Positions 8,755-18,263 of a stretch of 64,000 nucleotides of DNA are shown one piece after another. Position numbers and translations under genes: made by a program. The notes below the pieces were generated by a model. The model was not told the origin of the DNA and searched no databases. It was given only the letters and a program-made list of their open reading frames with translations. Every line of letters starts with the position of its first letter. Position 1 is the stretch's first letter. The stretch is taken from contig CAVYDG010000015.1 of the NCBI GenBank assembly GCA_963767245.1, positions 1 through 64,000 on the forward strand, read 5' to 3'. The DNA comes from Roseiarcus sp963767245. Lineage in GTDB: Bacteria > Pseudomonadota > Alphaproteobacteria > Rhizobiales > Beijerinckiaceae.

Positions 8755-11286
8755 CTATGCGAGCCCCGCAGCGGTTCCCGATTGCGTCAAGGGACGATCC
8801 TTGGGCATGGCCGCGGCTTTCGGGGGATCGAAGAAGCGGTAGGCAAGCAGCTTTACGCGATCATTGACGAGGAACCAGGCCACGGCGTAGCCCCAGACGA
8901 ACAACGCCCAGCCCCAGCCGAGCGGCGTCATGAACAGGCCGTAGACCGCGATCAGGGTCGCCACCGCCTGCGTGCCGAAGACCGCGAGGAGCAATATCGG
9001 AGCGGGACGGATAGACCAGAATGGTCCGCGGGTGCGTGTCAGGAAAATCGTGAGGTGACCGGCCACCGACAGCTTGAGGTACATCAGCGTTTGGATATGT
9101 GCGCGGTCGAGATGGAAGACGCGCTCGCCGAGATAGAAGAGGCCAAATGCGGAAGTGACCCCGATGACGCCGAGAACGGTGGATACACCGAGAACCGTGC
9201 GCATATCCCACGCTTCGGGCTTCTTCCTGTAGATGACGTTGTCATAGGCGATCGACAGGATCGCGCCGTCGTTGAGCAGCGCCAGCATGACGATCATGAT
9301 CGCTGTCAATGGATAGAAATTGAAGACGACGATCGCCAGCGTCATGAACAGGAGAACGCGCAGCGTCTCGGCGATCCGGTAGATGGCGTAGCTGTTCATC
9401 CGCTGGAAGATGCGCCGGCTTTCCTTGATTGCGTCAATGATGACCGAGAGACCCGGCGTGAGGAGCACAATGGCCGCCGCCGCGCGCGCCGCATCCGTCG
9501 CGCCAGATACTGCGATCCCGCAGTCGGCCTTCTTCAGCGCGGGGGCGTCGTTCACGCCGTCGCCGGTCATGCCGACGATATGGCCGTGCTTCTGCAGCAC
9601 GTCGACGATATGGAACTTGTGTTCGGGGAACACCTGAGCGAAGCCGTCCGCATCTTCGATGGTCTTGGCCACCGCCGCCGTTTCCTCGGTCTTGGCGTCG
9701 CCGAGCGTGTTCGCATCGAGGATGTTCGCTCCCATCCCCAGCGTTTTGGCCATCTCGCGGGCGATCGCCAGAGCGTCGCCGGTCACCATCTTGATCTTCA
9801 CGCCCATCTCAGCCGCCGTCGCGACGGTGGCTTTGGCGTCTTCGCGCGGCGGATCGAACAGCGGCAGGACGCCGAGAAGCCGCCACTCGCCGTCGCCATC
9901 GGCTCGCGCGACGCCGAGCGCCCGAAAGCCGCGGGCTGCGAAGTCGTCGACGGCCTTGTCGACTGCGGACTTCGCCGTCGCTGCGTTCGCCGACAGCGCC
10001 AGGATGACCTGCGGCGCGCCCTTGGTCACCTTGAATATCTTTCCGTCCGCGCCCTTGACCGTGGCCTCGGTCCGCTTGTGCACGGGGTCGAACGGCGTGA
10101 AATGTGTAATTTGATACGGCTTCAGCGCCTCCTTGTCTTTGAGGCCGCCGATGACCGCGAGGTCGATCGTGTCGTTGTTCGCCGCTTCCGAGGCCAGTGC
10201 GCCGGCGAGGATAAGCTCACCGGTGGTCGTGGCATCGAGGCAGAAGGGATCGCCAAGCGTGAGCTTGTTCTGGGTCAGGGTTCCGGTCTTGTCGGCGCAC
10301 AGCACGTCTACGCCCGCCAATTCCTCGATCGCGACCAGCTTGCTTACGATCGCCTGTTTCTTTGCCAGGAGGCGCGCGCCGACCGCCATGGTCACCGACA
10401 GAACGGTCGGCATCGCGACGGGAATCGCCGCAACGGTCAGCACGAGAGAAAACTGCAGCAGGGTCAGGATCGGCTCGCCGCGATAGATCCCAAGGCCGAC
10501 GATGACCGCGACCAGGATCAGCGCGAGGATGATCAGGTAGTTGCCGATCTTCAGCACTGCTTTCTGAAAATGGCTGACGGTGACCGCCGTCTCCACCAGT
10601 TCCGCCGTCTTGCCGAAGTAGGTCTTGCCGCCTGTCGCATAGACGAGCGCGCCGATTTCGCCGCGACGAACGATTGAACCGGAGAACACGGCGTCGCCCG
10701 ATTTGCGAGTGGCCGGCAAGGACTCCCCGGTCAGCGCCGACTGGTCCACCGATATCTCGTCGCCGTCCAACAAGCGCGCGTCTGCCGGCACGATGTCGCC
10801 GAGACGCAGGCGGATCGAGTCGCCTGGCACGAGCTCACGCGCCGCCGGATTGACCCACTTGCCGTCGCGTTTCACTCTGGCCTTGATCGCCAGCGTCGCC
10901 TTCAGGGCGGCGATAGCGTTGCCCGCCTGATGTTCCTCCCAAAATCCGACCACGGCGTTGGCGAGAAGCAGAAGGAGGATGATGCCAAAGTCCGGCCAAT
11001 GCTGAGCCGCCGCCGACAGGATCACCGCCGCTTCGATCATCCAGGGGATCGGACCCCAGAAATAGGAGAGGAACTTCAGGATCTCGTTGGTCTTCTTCTC
11101 CGCGATCTCGTTGGGGCCAAATTGCATCAGCCGCTTTTTGGCCTCGGCTTCTGTGAGGCCATCGGGCGAAGAGCCGAGCTCCTTCTCGACCTCTGCCAGA
11201 GGCCGAGTTTGCAGATTGTCGTTGGCGACAGGCTTCAATCCCGGCCTGGATTGGGGAGCGGCCGGGTGATCCTGGTGAACCGACAT
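8755..11286 (-). CDS. P-type plasma-membrane H+-ATPase
   Basis: 843 residues from ATG 11286, preceded by ggaaaagg; a longer frame from 11334 lacks support. Cation-ATPase N domain (about 25-95), actuator motif TGES (186-189), phosphorylation motif DKTGTLT (332-338), nucleotide-binding KGAPQVIL, and hinge MVTGDALAIAREMAKTLGMG with GDGVNDAPALKKADCGIAV. The overall pattern and the SALTGESLPATRKSGD segment fit P3A proton pumps like yeast Pma1. It would expel protons using ATP, giving acid tolerance or pH balance. A recurrent-motif copy lies 116 bp upstream. It is isolated from other pump genes. Confidence 0.93.
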   Translation of the reverse strand: MSVHQDHPAAPQSRPGLKPVANDNLQTRPLAEVEKELGSSPDGLTEAEAKKRLMQFGPNEIAEKKTNEILKFLSYFWGPIPWMIEAAVILSAAAQHWPDFGIILLLLLANAVVGFWEEHQAGNAIAALKATLAIKARVKRDGKWVNPAARELVPGDSIRLRLGDIVPADARLLDGDEISVDQSALTGESLPATRKSGDAVFSGSIVRRGEIGALVYATGGKTYFGKTAELVETAVTVSHFQKAVLKIGNYLIILALILVAVIVGLGIYRGEPILTLLQFSLVLTVAAIPVAMPTVLSVTMAVGARLLAKKQAIVSKLVAIEELAGVDVLCADKTGTLTQNKLTLGDPFCLDATTTGELILAGALASEAANNDTIDLAVIGGLKDKEALKPYQITHFTPFDPVHKRTEATVKGADGKIFKVTKGAPQVILALSANAATAKSAVDKAVDDFAARGFRALGVARADGDGEWRLLGVLPLFDPPREDAKATVATAAEMGVKIKMVTGDALAIAREMAKTLGMGANILDANTLGDAKTEETAAVAKTIEDADGFAQVFPEHKFHIVDVLQKHGHIVGMTGDGVNDAPALKKADCGIAVSGATDAARAAAAIVLLTPGLSVIIDAIKESRRIFQRMNSYAIYRIAETLRVLLFMTLAIVVFNFYPLTAIMIVMLALLNDGAILSIAYDNVIYRKKPEAWDMRTVLGVSTVLGVIGVTSAFGLFYLGERVFHLDRAHIQTLMYLKLSVAGHLTIFLTRTRGPFWSIRPAPILLLAVFGTQAVATLIAVYGLFMTPLGWGWALFVWGYAVAWFLVNDRVKLLAYRFFDPPKAAAMPKDRPLTQSGTAAGLA

Positions 11287-11401
11287 CGTCGAACCTTTTC
11301 CACGTGGCTCCGCGTCACGACGCCGGATGCCCATTCGCCCAGGGTCTGCGAGAGAGCAGTCAACCGGGCACGATCGTCCTTAGACCTAACGATCACGCGC
11401 A

Positions 11402-11425
11402 AACAGCGTCGGAAACTACGCACGA
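11402..11425 (-). promoter_or_regulatory. recurrent upstream motif, copy 6 (H+-ATPase)
   Basis: AACAGCGTCGGAAACTACGC, 116 bp upstream of the H+-ATPase start. The core TCGGAAACTAC is identical to copy 2. The spacing to the gene matches copies 1, 2 and 4. Confidence 0.45.
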
Positions 11426-11786
11426 GGTGATATCCGGCCGTTGTGCCCGCTGCTCCGGCAATCCCGGTCACCGCGTTCGCAGGAGGCGATACTGAGGTCG
11501 GACGCCCAATGACCCACATTTCAGACCATGAGAATGTCTTGGACCTTCAATGCCCGCTACTAGGGCACGACGCACGCTGCGAGAGCTAGCAGGGAGGCGC
11601 TGACGCGCATTCCGACAGTGGTCTTTGGAGGAGCCACCATAAAGAATGGACCTTCATTTTGGGCCGGTGCGTTTGCGTCCATCGTGTCCATACTCCGGTT
11701 GACGGAGCGCGGATCGGGGGCTGCGGGAGTATCGACCGCGAGCCTGCTAGCCGGTATCAGTGCCCCAACTCGCGGGTTTTGCGGAA
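11426..11786. other. no convincing gene
   Basis: A 64-codon plus-strand frame at 11618-11812 has no recognisable homology and no ribosome binding site. Nothing else is seen; the stretch lies between the H+-ATPase promoter region and IS-related debris. Confidence 0.4.
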
Positions 11787-11876
11787 ATGAGCGCAGGCGA
11801 TTTCAAACTTGAATTGGAGAACGCCACTCTGCGAAGGCTTCTCGAGCACGCCGCGACTGACGCTGCGAGACGCGAT
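11787..11876 (+). pseudogene. 5' remnant of an unknown protein (leucine-rich helical start)
   Basis: ATG 11787 reads MSAGDFKLELENATLRRLLE then HAATDAARRD, a coding-like start similar to the LExENARLRRLLE openings of some alphaproteobacterial sensor kinases. After about 30 codons it runs into DNA that encodes, on the other strand, the end of a group II intron maturase, so the gene appears cut at a recombination junction near 11876. The kinase identity is a guess. Confidence 0.35.
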
Positions 11877-12071
11877 AGCGCAACCACCAGCGCAACCGCA
11901 CCGCTGTGTAAGCGTCAAGCGCCCGGTACGCTTTGCTGAACGCGCCTACCGAAAAGTAGTTCGCCCATCCGCGCAGCGTGCGGTTCACCTTGCCCACCAG
12001 CGTCGTGGTCTCTTGCCATGTTCCCGCTCGATCGGTCAGCGCGTGGATTTTTGTCGGGAGCCAACTTGGCG
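11803..12071 (-). pseudogene. 3' remnant of a group II intron reverse transcriptase/maturase
   Basis: Minus-strand translation from 12071 gives KIHALTDRAGTWQETTTLVG then KVNRTLRGWANYFSVGAFSK and AYRALDAYTAVRLRWWLRY, the typical C-terminal maturase domain (GIIM) of bacterial group II intron proteins. The reverse transcriptase part is missing: at 12072 the frame meets the end of the ISL3 element. After WWLRY the homology also ends, replaced by the tail of the oppositely oriented 5' remnant. No intron RNA domains V/VI were identified. Confidence 0.75.
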
Positions 12072-13864
12072 GGGTCTGATTAACTCTTGGTGCAAATCGC
12101 TTTCCTACAACGGCATCATCCGAGCGCGGAGCAACTCAACACCGGCGCGGCCATACATGGCTCGCTTGAGGGTCTTCAGTCTGTTGATCTGTCCTTCGGT
12201 CTGCCCGTTGCTCCAAGGCTCCGACATAGCGTTCCGCACCGCCTCCAGGTCTTGGCGTATCGTCTTCGCAAAACGCTGCATCGCGTAGATCCCAGACGCG
12301 CGCGCATCGATCAGCCAAGCGTCCAACCCCTCCGCCGTTCCACCGCGAAGCAGGCCTCGAAACCGCATCGCCAGGCGCCGCATCGCTGTGAACTCGGCGG
12401 ACGCCGCTTTCAGCGCATCGACGTTGGCGACCTGCCGGGCGGTCATCTGGCCGCGGGGTTTGACGCAAAGCGCCGCAGCGGTGAGCGGCGAGATCACCCG
12501 ACCGGTCATTGGATCCAGCGTTCGCACACGGACCGGGGCTGGCTCCTCCTGCTCGTCACCCTCGAGAGAAGGCTCGCCGCTGCGCCAGGGTGCAAGGAAA
12601 CGCGCCAGATGACTGAAGGACCCGGTATAGCCGCGATGGCGTATCTCGGCGAACAAGTGCCGGACTTTGGTAATGCCTTCGGCCCACCGCCGTTCCAGCA
12701 GAACGCCGAAATACGCCGGGGTGGAAGGGGTTGACGCCATTGTGTTGCGGTCCGGCAAATCGATGCGACGGACCCACCGTTCGACCCGTCGGCGACCAAG
12801 ACCGAGCTTGTGGGCGATCTCCCCGACGGAACTGCCCCCTTCAAAAAGAGCCCGGATCTCGTCGAATAGCTGTTGCCGGACAGCCCGGCGCCCACGGCGC
12901 ATCAAGCGCGTCTGCGTGACAGCGTCAGAGGCACAATCCGACTGCGCCAGAAGCGGCAACGTAGCCTGACTATCGTCAGGATTGACGTGAGACTCCGGAA
13001 TCGGCGCCTCATAGCCGCCAAGCTGTCGCTCAATGGTCTCGCGGAAGTTCTGCAGCAGATGAAAACGATCAGCGACCTGCCTCGCCTGCGGCGCGCCCTC
13101 ACGCGCGGCCTCCGCATAGAGGCCAGCACGATCGCGGCTGACCACCTCCACGTCCGGGTGATCCTTGAACCAACTGGCCGTGGTCGCCGCCGAACGATCC
13201 ACCAGCACGTCCACCACCTCACGACGCTCCAGGTCAACGATGATCGTCCCGTAGTTGGAGCCCTTCCGCCACGCCCAATCATCGACGCCAGCCACATGGA
13301 CGGCGGCCACGGCGCTGCTTTCGGACCGAGCCCTGGCGTGCTTCCTCAGGCCGGCCAGGATCGTCGTGTCGCTGACCGGCATCCCGAGCCGTCTCATCAG
13401 CCGCTCCGAGGGCCGTCCGCCAGCGCTATGGCCAAGCAGCCGGACGATTCCCGCCAGGCGGGCGGTCCGGCGCGCGAACGGCGCCGCAAAACTCGGCACG
13501 CGCTCGGTGAAGATGCGCCGATCACACAGCTGGTTTCGACACCTCCAGCGCCCGAGGCGGGCATTAACAATGACCGGCGCTCCTTGCGCGGATAGATCCC
13601 AGAGCGTTCGCCAGTAAGTGCTGTGGCGCGATTTGGACTGTGCGCCGCATCCCGGGCAGAAGGTCGGCTGCCGGCTGTCCACCGTGACCGTCCACGCCCG
13701 CTCGCGCCGTTCGACGCCTACGACGTTCAAGCCTGCCCCGGGTGACCATGTAATCGATGTTTTCATCGCCCCTTGCTGCCGCATACCGTCGCAAGGTGCC
13801 AGCCGGCCAGCATCATCGGGAGCGTCGCACCCGGCGTCGCTTGCACCAAGAGTCAATCAGACCC
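12072..13864 (-). mobile_element. ISL3-family insertion sequence, complete
   Basis: Terminal inverted repeats are GGGTCTGATTAACTCTTGGT (left, from 12072; continues gcaa) and, reversed, GGGTCTGATTGACTCTTGGT (right, ending 13864; continues gcaa): 23 of 24 bases match. The element is 1793 bp with one transposase gene. The 8-bp flanks (acttggcg and agatttcg) do not match, so no target duplication is visible; the element probably took part in a deletion or recombination, since the left flank is a maturase remnant and the right flank a glycosidase tail. Confidence 0.85.
12105..13766 (-). CDS. ISL3-family transposase
   Basis: About 553 residues from ATG 13766 (aagggg just before); a longer frame runs to 13856. 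N-terminal zinc-binding cysteines (CPGCG, CRNQLC), then the DDE catalytic core with VDDWAWRKG, the second Asp in VSRDRAGLYAEAA, and the late NGQTEGQINRLKTLKRAMYG containing the catalytic Glu, as is standard for the ISL3 family. It ends inside the left inverted repeat region. It appears intact and could be active. Confidence 0.92.
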   Translation of the reverse strand: MKTSITWSPGAGLNVVGVERRERAWTVTVDSRQPTFCPGCGAQSKSRHSTYWRTLWDLSAQGAPVIVNARLGRWRCRNQLCDRRIFTERVPSFAAPFARRTARLAGIVRLLGHSAGGRPSERLMRRLGMPVSDTTILAGLRKHARARSESSAVAAVHVAGVDDWAWRKGSNYGTIIVDLERREVVDVLVDRSAATTASWFKDHPDVEVVSRDRAGLYAEAAREGAPQARQVADRFHLLQNFRETIERQLGGYEAPIPESHVNPDDSQATLPLLAQSDCASDAVTQTRLMRRGRRAVRQQLFDEIRALFEGGSSVGEIAHKLGLGRRRVERWVRRIDLPDRNTMASTPSTPAYFGVLLERRWAEGITKVRHLFAEIRHRGYTGSFSHLARFLAPWRSGEPSLEGDEQEEPAPVRVRTLDPMTGRVISPLTAAALCVKPRGQMTARQVANVDALKAASAEFTAMRRLAMRFRGLLRGGTAEGLDAWLIDARASGIYAMQRFAKTIRQDLEAVRNAMSEPWSNGQTEGQINRLKTLKRAMYGRAGVELLRARMMPL

Positions 13865-14272
13865 AGATTTCGTGCAACGTGACACTGGAAGCGCGTTGCC
13901 TTCCTACGCTCGATCCTAGAGGAGGATGTCGCCAATGGCCTTACTCCGTCGCCGACCGATGAGTGGCCCTGGCAGCGCGTGTCTTGCGCGAGCGAGGGGG
14001 ACTACAAGTTGATCTATTTCGGAGAGCATCAGCCGGCACTCTGGGCCGCCGGCTTGCCGAAGGACGATCGCGACTATGACGTCGACGTCATCGACGCATG
14101 GAACATGACGATCGAGCCGGCCAAGCGCGTCCCATGTCCGGTCTATCCGCGGCTGCGACAGCGTGGGGGCGCACTGACCGAGTCGAAACCAATCGCGGCC
14201 TTCGCGGTCGAAATGCAGCCCAAGCCCTACCGAGCCATACGCATCCGCCCCGCGCGACCCGCAGGGCGATAA
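13865..14272 (+). pseudogene. C-terminal fragment of a DUF5605 glycosidase-like protein
   Basis: Translation in one frame from about 13890 gives KRVAFLRSILEEDVANG, then EWPWQRVSC, GDYKLIYFGEHQPALWAAG and DVDVIDAWNMTIEP, matching the C-terminal DUF5605 domain of cellulase-like (DUF4038/DUF5060) proteins. An in-frame TGA lies near 13880-13889, and upstream sequence is lost at the right end of the ISL3 element. It once probably belonged to a sugar uptake and degradation operon with the downstream MalK-type ATPase. No functional start is seen. Confidence 0.68.
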
Positions 14273-14297
14273 GGCGACAACAGGAGGACTTCGTCCC

Positions 14298-15368
14298 ATG
14301 TCGTCCGTTCAGATCCGTGACGTCCGCAAATCATTCGGCGCCGTGTCGATCATTCAAGGCGTGACCGTCGACATCGCCGATGGAGAGTTCGTCGTGCTCG
14401 TCGGGCCCTCCGGCTGCGGCAAGTCGACTCTGCTGCGCATGGTCGCGGGCCTTGAAACAATCACCGCCGGCGAAATCGCAATCGATGGCCGTGTGGTCAA
14501 CAAGCTCGAACCGAAAGAGCGCGACATTGCCATGGTGTTCCAGAACTATGCGCTCTATCCGCAGATGACGGTAGCGCAAAATCTCGGCTTCGCTCTGGAA
14601 CTAGCCCGGCTGGGCAAGGACGAGATAAAGCGGAAAGTCGCAGCGGCCGCTGCCTCGCTCGGGCTCGAACCGCTACTCGGCCGCTATCCGAGGCAATTGT
14701 CCGGCGGTCAGCGACAGCGCGTGGCCATGGGGCGCGCAATCGTGCGCGATCCGAAGGTATTCCTGTTTGACGAGCCGCTATCCAATCTCGACGCGAAACT
14801 CCGGGTTCAGGTGAGGGGCGAGATTAAGGAGCTCCAACGCCGCCTGAAAACGACGACGATCTACGTCACCCATGATCAAGTCGAGGCGATGACGATGGGC
14901 GATAAAATCGTGGTCCTCAACGGCGGACGCGTCGAGCAGATTGGTGCCCCTCTAGACCTCTATGACCATCCCGCAAATAGGTTCGTCGCGACCTTTCTCG
15001 GTTCGCCTGCGATGAATCTGATCGAGGGGACGATTGATGGCGCCGGAACGCGGCTCATGCTGCCTGACGGACATTCGGCCACGATAGGGTCAACGCCAGC
15101 AGCATGGGCCGGACGCAAGGTCTTGTTCGGCATTCGGCCCGAGGCGGTCCGGTTTGATCCGGAAGCGGAGCTCGAGTCCGTCGTTTCTCTCGTCGAACCG
15201 ACGGGCTCGGAGACTCATCTAATCGCGCATGCGGGCGAGACTGAGATCGTGGCGGTGTTAAAGGAGCGGATGCGGATCTATGAAGGCGAAACTGTAAAGC
15301 TCTCGTTCGACACCGCGCAAGCGCACTTCTTCGATCCTGAATCCGGCCAAAGACTATCCCTTTCGTGA
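14298..15368 (+). CDS. sugar ABC transporter ATP-binding protein (MalK/UgpC type)
   Basis: 356 residues; ATG 14298 follows aggagga. Walker A GPSGCGKST (36-44), Q-loop FQNYALYP, signature LSGGQRQR (134-141), Walker B VFLFDE (154-159), and the long C-terminal OB-like regulatory domain (from about 240, FGIRPEAV) that marks carbohydrate importers of the CUT1 type. It would energise uptake of an oligosaccharide or glycerol phosphate. The matching permeases and binding protein are not in the window, so it is an orphan; the glycosidase tail just upstream suggests the rest was lost with the ISL3 event. Confidence 0.88.
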   Translation: MSSVQIRDVRKSFGAVSIIQGVTVDIADGEFVVLVGPSGCGKSTLLRMVAGLETITAGEIAIDGRVVNKLEPKERDIAMVFQNYALYPQMTVAQNLGFALELARLGKDEIKRKVAAAAASLGLEPLLGRYPRQLSGGQRQRVAMGRAIVRDPKVFLFDEPLSNLDAKLRVQVRGEIKELQRRLKTTTIYVTHDQVEAMTMGDKIVVLNGGRVEQIGAPLDLYDHPANRFVATFLGSPAMNLIEGTIDGAGTRLMLPDGHSATIGSTPAAWAGRKVLFGIRPEAVRFDPEAELESVVSLVEPTGSETHLIAHAGETEIVAVLKERMRIYEGETVKLSFDTAQAHFFDPESGQRLSLS

Positions 15369-16749
15369 CCCGGTCGCGCAGTCAAAACTCGGAAGGCGAA
15401 ATGCCGGGCCGGACACGAAGTGGTGATTGGCGGCTGGAGCACGACGGAGGGTGCTTTTCGTTCGCTGCTGGTCGGGGTGCATCGGGGCGATCAATTTGTC
15501 TATATCGGCAGGGTTGGCACCGGCTATAGCGAGTCCAAGGTCAAGCAACTGCTTCCGCGACTGAAAGCTATGGAAGTCGCGACCTCTCCGTTCACTGGGA
15601 TAGGCGCCCCGGAAAGAGGCGGGCGTCCATTGGCTCAAGCCAGAGCTCGTCGCCGAGATCGAATTCGCGGGCTGGACGGGCGACGGCATGGTGCGCCAGG
15701 CCGCCTTCAAAGGACTACGCGAGGACAAGCCAGCGTCCGAGGTCGAAACCCAGACGCCCGCGCCGGCCGAGACCGTCTCGCTCGCCAATCCGGCGTCGGC
15801 CCGAGCGCGGAAAGCCAGGCCGTCTGATGAAAAAAAACCGCTCGTCATGGGTGTACTCATCTCCAAGCCCGAGAAGCCACTGTGGCCTGACGCGGGCGAT
15901 GGCGATCCGGTCACCAAGCTCGACCTCGCGCGCTACTTCGAGGCGGTGGGGCCGTGTATGATGCGCCATATCGAAGGACGTCCCTGCTCGATCATTAGGG
16001 TTCCCGATGGCATTGGCGGGGAGCAATTCTTCCAGCGCCATGCCATGTTTGGGATGTCGAATCTCCTCGACCTCGTCACCGTCTTCGGCGACCGCAAGCC
16101 CTATCTTCAAATCGACCGACTCGAGGGGCTGGCGGCGGTGGCTCAAGTCGCCGCGCTTGAGTTACACCCGTGGAACTGCCAGCCCACGCAGCCCGAAATC
16201 CCCGGTCGCCTCGTTTTTGACCTGGATCCCGGACCAGACGTGCCTTTCTCGGCTGTCGTCGTTGCGGCAAAGGAAATGCGGGAGCGGCTGGATGCACTTG
16301 GCCTTGTAAGCTTCTGTAAGACGACAGGCGGCAAAGGATTGCACGTTGTCACCCCCCTGGCACTCGCCAAGAAGAACGCGCTAACCTGGCCGGAGGCCAA
16401 GAGCTTCGCCCGTGAGGTCTGCCTGCAACTGGCGCGAGAAGACCCCGATCGCTATATTCTCAACATGGCGAAGCGCTTGCGCGGCGGCCGAATCTTTCTT
16501 GACTATTTTCGCAATGACCGCATGGCGACCGCCGTCGCCCCCTTGTCACCCCGCGCCCGTCCGGGCGCGACCGTTTCGATGCCGTTGACCTGGGCGCAGC
16601 TGCAGCCGGACCTCGATGCAAAGCGCTTCACCGTGCGTTCCGTACCGGCCCTCCTCCGGAAGACCAAGGCGTGGGGGGACTACTACGACGGCGAACGGGC
16701 ACTCGCGGATGCGATCAAGCGTCTGGGCAAGGGGAGCCGAGCAGCTTAG
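15369..16749 (+). pseudogene. ligD: DNA ligase D, 5'-truncated and frameshifted (ligase OB fold + polymerase domain)
   Basis: Right after the ABC gene stop, the frame reads KAKCRAGHEVVIGGWSTTEG then FRSLLVGVHRGDQFVYIGRV, the OB-fold end of the LigD ligase domain. Near GGG 15621-15623 one extra base shifts the frame; correcting it joins VHWLKPELVAEIEFAGWTG to the polymerase/primase domain (LTKLDLARYFEAVG, RLVFDLDPGPDVPFSAVVVA, FLDYFRNDRMATAVAPLSPR), complete to 16749. The phosphoesterase and adenylation domains are missing. LigD works with Ku in bacterial end joining; no Ku gene is seen here. Downstream lies another broken ligase. Confidence 0.85.
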
Positions 16750-16751
16750 AA

Positions 16752-17967
16752 ATGGATCATATCATGGTTCAGGCGCGCGAACGGATCGCCGGACCGACAA
16801 CGACCGTCCGGGTTAACGCGGCGCCGAAAGCCTGAAGTAGGAGCCGCGTCATAGTCGCTCGCCGGCCAACCCAGGACCACGAGAAAGCTCCTTCCCGCAA
16901 ACCTGCGACGAAGACGAAGCAAGAAGGAGAGTTCCCGCTTCCGCTCGAGACGGCGCCGCTGGAGGCGAAGTCTGCAGAGCGGCTCCCGCAAGGGGCGGAC
17001 GCCTGGCAGTACGAACCTAAATGGGATGGCTTTCGGTGTCTCGCCTTCAAGGCGGGAAGGGCCGTAGATTTGCGCGCCAAATCGGGCAAGTCACTCGGTC
17101 GATATTTTCCAGAAGTGGTCGCAATGCTGGCCACGCTTACCTCGGAGCGATTCGTCCTCGATGGCGAGTTAGTCATCGAGGTCGACGGGCGGCTTGCTTT
17201 CGATGCTTTGCAGATGCGGTTGCATCCCGCCGAGAGTTCGCATCCGAAGGCTTTCCGCGGACATTCCTGCACGACTTGTCGTCTTTGACATTTTGGCGGC
17301 GCCGGATGGCTCTGTCACCATTGACCGGCCCCTCAAGCAACGTCGTCATTTGTTGGAAGCCCTCATGGCTTATGAGGAGATCCCAAAAAGGTTCATTATC
17401 TCTCCCGCCACGACCGATTTGGCCATTGCGGAAACATGGCTGCGTGATGCGGGCCACGGCGCAATGGATGGCGTGATTGCAAAGGAACTGGCGCGCGCCT
17501 ACGAGCCTGGCCAACGGACGATGATTAAGGTGAAGCACCTTAGGACGGCTGACTGCGTTGTCGGCGGCTTCCGCTATGAAAACGGCGGCCGGAAAGTCGG
17601 ATCCCTGCTCCTCGGGCTCTATGACGCCCAAGGCAAGCTCGATCATGTCGGCTTCACCGCCACCATCACAGACAAGGAACGACCAAGCTTGACCAAGCGG
17701 GTCGAGGCGCTCCGCGAGGGACCCGGCTTCACCGGAAAAGCCCCTGGTGGTCCGAGCCGCTGGAGCACCGAGCGAAGCGGGGAATGGGAGCCGTTGCGAC
17801 CGGAGCTCGTCGTTGAGGTGCGGTTCGACCATGTCACCGGCAATCGATTTCGCCACGGAACGAAGTTGGTGCGCTGGCGCCCGGACAAGGCGCCGCATCA
17901 ATGCACGTTCGAGCAAATCAGGGCTCCCAACGCGGATCCGGTGGGCGTTCCAAAGACACTCGGATAG
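16752..17967 (+). pseudogene. ATP-dependent DNA ligase (LigC/LigD-ligase type), interrupted
   Basis: The adenylation motif EPKWDGFR (Lys nucleophile) is followed by SERFVLDGELVIEVDGRLAF and, in another frame, VVFDILAAPDGSV, MDGVIAKELARAYEPGQRTM and IKVKHLRTADCVVGGFRYE. One extra T at 17237-17238 explains the shift. No start codon occurs between an in-frame TGA (16833-16835) and the KWDG motif; the only in-frame ATG is at 16752, upstream of that TGA. The gene therefore has two lesions. Corrected, it would be about 400 residues, like stand-alone LigC ligases of end joining. Confidence 0.82.
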
Positions 17968-18263
17968 TCATTTGGCGGCCGCTTTGTCCGCCCCGTTTGA
18001 CGAACATCTTTCATGCTTGATTGTCCGGGCGCGCTTTCTCGTGAGCCCGAGTTCGAGCGCGCCATCTGCTTCGCGCCCGCTCCAGTCCTTGGGCGCACGA
18101 CCTTTTTTGTCGACTTGATCTTACGCCTGTTCAGCAGGACTGCGGTATGCTGCGCCCGCTGAGAGGTCCCCGTTTTCCTGCAAAAGGCGACCGCTCTTTG
18201 AGCGAATTGATTATTGCGCTCTGGCGTACACCCAATCCACTGCCGAATTGGAGACTCGCAGCG

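Noticed and set aside
8728..10677. 649-codon plus-strand frame antisense to the H+-ATPase
   Set aside because: Arg/Asp/Gln-rich composition typical of antisense shadows in high-GC genes; the opposite strand carries all P-type ATPase motifs.
12873..13595. Plus-strand frame within the ISL3 element
   Set aside because: Shadow of the transposase; no ribosome site.
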